Below are positions 5,743 to 5,876 of a DNA stretch of 5,876 nucleotides, piece by piece. The position numbers and the translations under genes were made by a program. The stretch lies in the NCBI RefSeq assembly GCF_042652965.1, contig NZ_JBHSHL010000012.1, positions 1 to 5,876 on the forward strand. Reading direction: 5' to 3'. The first letter of the stretch is position 1; each line of letters starts with the position of its first letter. Under the pieces are notes generated by a model that saw only the letters and a list, made by a program, of their open reading frames with translations, did not search any database and was not told the DNA's origin. Origin of the DNA: Filifactor villosus (GTDB taxonomy: Bacteria; Bacillota; Clostridia; Peptostreptococcales; Filifactoraceae).

Positions 5743-5808
5743 TTATAGCAATACCGTGTAAATGCGAAATCTTGATTTTTCTAAAATCACAAAAATGAAA
5801 TCTTGTTA

Positions 5809-5876
5809 GAGCGTGTCTACACAAATTAAACAAGGCATCTTAACCATAAAACGATCGATGCCAAATGAACTGCTCC
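5809..5876. mobile_element. Right-edge fragment of an IS5-type insertion sequence (partial)
   Basis: GAGCGTGTCTACACAAATT (5809-5827) has the look of an IS5-family terminal inverted repeat and runs directly into the stop codon of a - strand reading frame that resembles the end of an IS5-type transposase. TTAG/TTA just outside (5806-5809) would suit the YTAR-like targets known for this family. The other end lies beyond the window, so neither the partner repeat nor the target duplication can be confirmed. Confidence 0.5.
5826..5876 (-). CDS. IS5-like transposase, C-terminal end (partial)
   Basis: The - strand reads GAVHLASIVLWLRCLV followed by TAA (5826-5828). A terminal helix of the form 'hhhLAsIvlWLR' just before the stop is characteristic of IS5-family DDE transposases, where it follows the catalytic Glu segment. 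Only 16 residues are inside the window, so the catalytic residues cannot be checked and the gene may be intact or broken beyond the edge. The stop lies inside or directly against the presumed terminal inverted repeat, as expected for a compact insertion sequence. Confidence 0.5.
   Translation of the reverse strand, partial: GAVHLASIVLWLRCLV

Noticed and set aside
5709..5798. Short + strand frame from GTG after AAGGGAGG (29 codons)
   Set aside because: The purine run overlaps the start rather than preceding it at a useful distance, and the frame lies in repeat-like sequence; no protein features.

Overview
This window holds a tandem array of three near-identical lipoprotein genes on the + strand (1-1034, cut by the window edge; 1294-2898; 3203-4804). 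A small unrelated lipoprotein gene lies convergently on the - strand (5118-5558). The right edge carries what looks like the 3' end of an IS5-type insertion sequence (about 5809-5876). The host is not certain. Strong Shine-Dalgarno sequences (AAAAGGAG, 8 nt before ATG) and a sigma70-like promoter fit Bacillota. Lipoboxes ending in Ser-Cys, intermediate GC in the genes with AT-rich gaps, and abundant small inverted-repeat elements plus an IS5-like end would suit a Bacteroidota of the Porphyromonas type. I lean weakly to the second and would not rely on it.

The array proteins are about 534-residue lipoproteins. Their C-terminal half resembles the peptidase MA-like (gluzincin) fold: an xEYNH segment where HExxH is expected, then 'RWLxEG' about 20 residues later, then a C-terminal helix ending in a 'SLYQLREEWKAYL'-like segment. 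The first zinc-binding His is Ala or Val in all three copies, so these are probably non-catalytic relatives. Differences between copies are concentrated in short patches around this pseudo-active site. Across the C-terminal part shared by all three genes there is no insertion or deletion, and genes 1 and 3 share long stretches that gene 2 lacks. This looks like a diversifying surface-lipoprotein family reshuffled by recombination.

The gaps between genes hold the least expected structure. Genes 1 and 2 share a 126-bp 3' flank (1035-1160 and 2899-3024). Downstream of it, gene 2 has a 98-bp MITE-like element (1163-1260) bounded by duplicated TA. Gene 3 instead has a different 142-bp MITE-like element (3033-3174) between repeated TTA/TTAGG. 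Each gap supplies the 'empty site' for the other element, and the two insertion points are only about 5-8 bp apart. A second member of the 142-bp family (141 bp, 4847-4987) sits just after gene 3. The promoter/leader regions of genes 2 and 3 therefore differ almost entirely because of these elements.

4992-5117 holds a T tract, a small hairpin and a strong bidirectional terminator (5038-5066) between the converging genes. 5559-5808 carries the leader and promoter of the small lipoprotein gene, a bulged hairpin that may be a decayed relative of the repeat elements, and a short palindrome between direct repeats.
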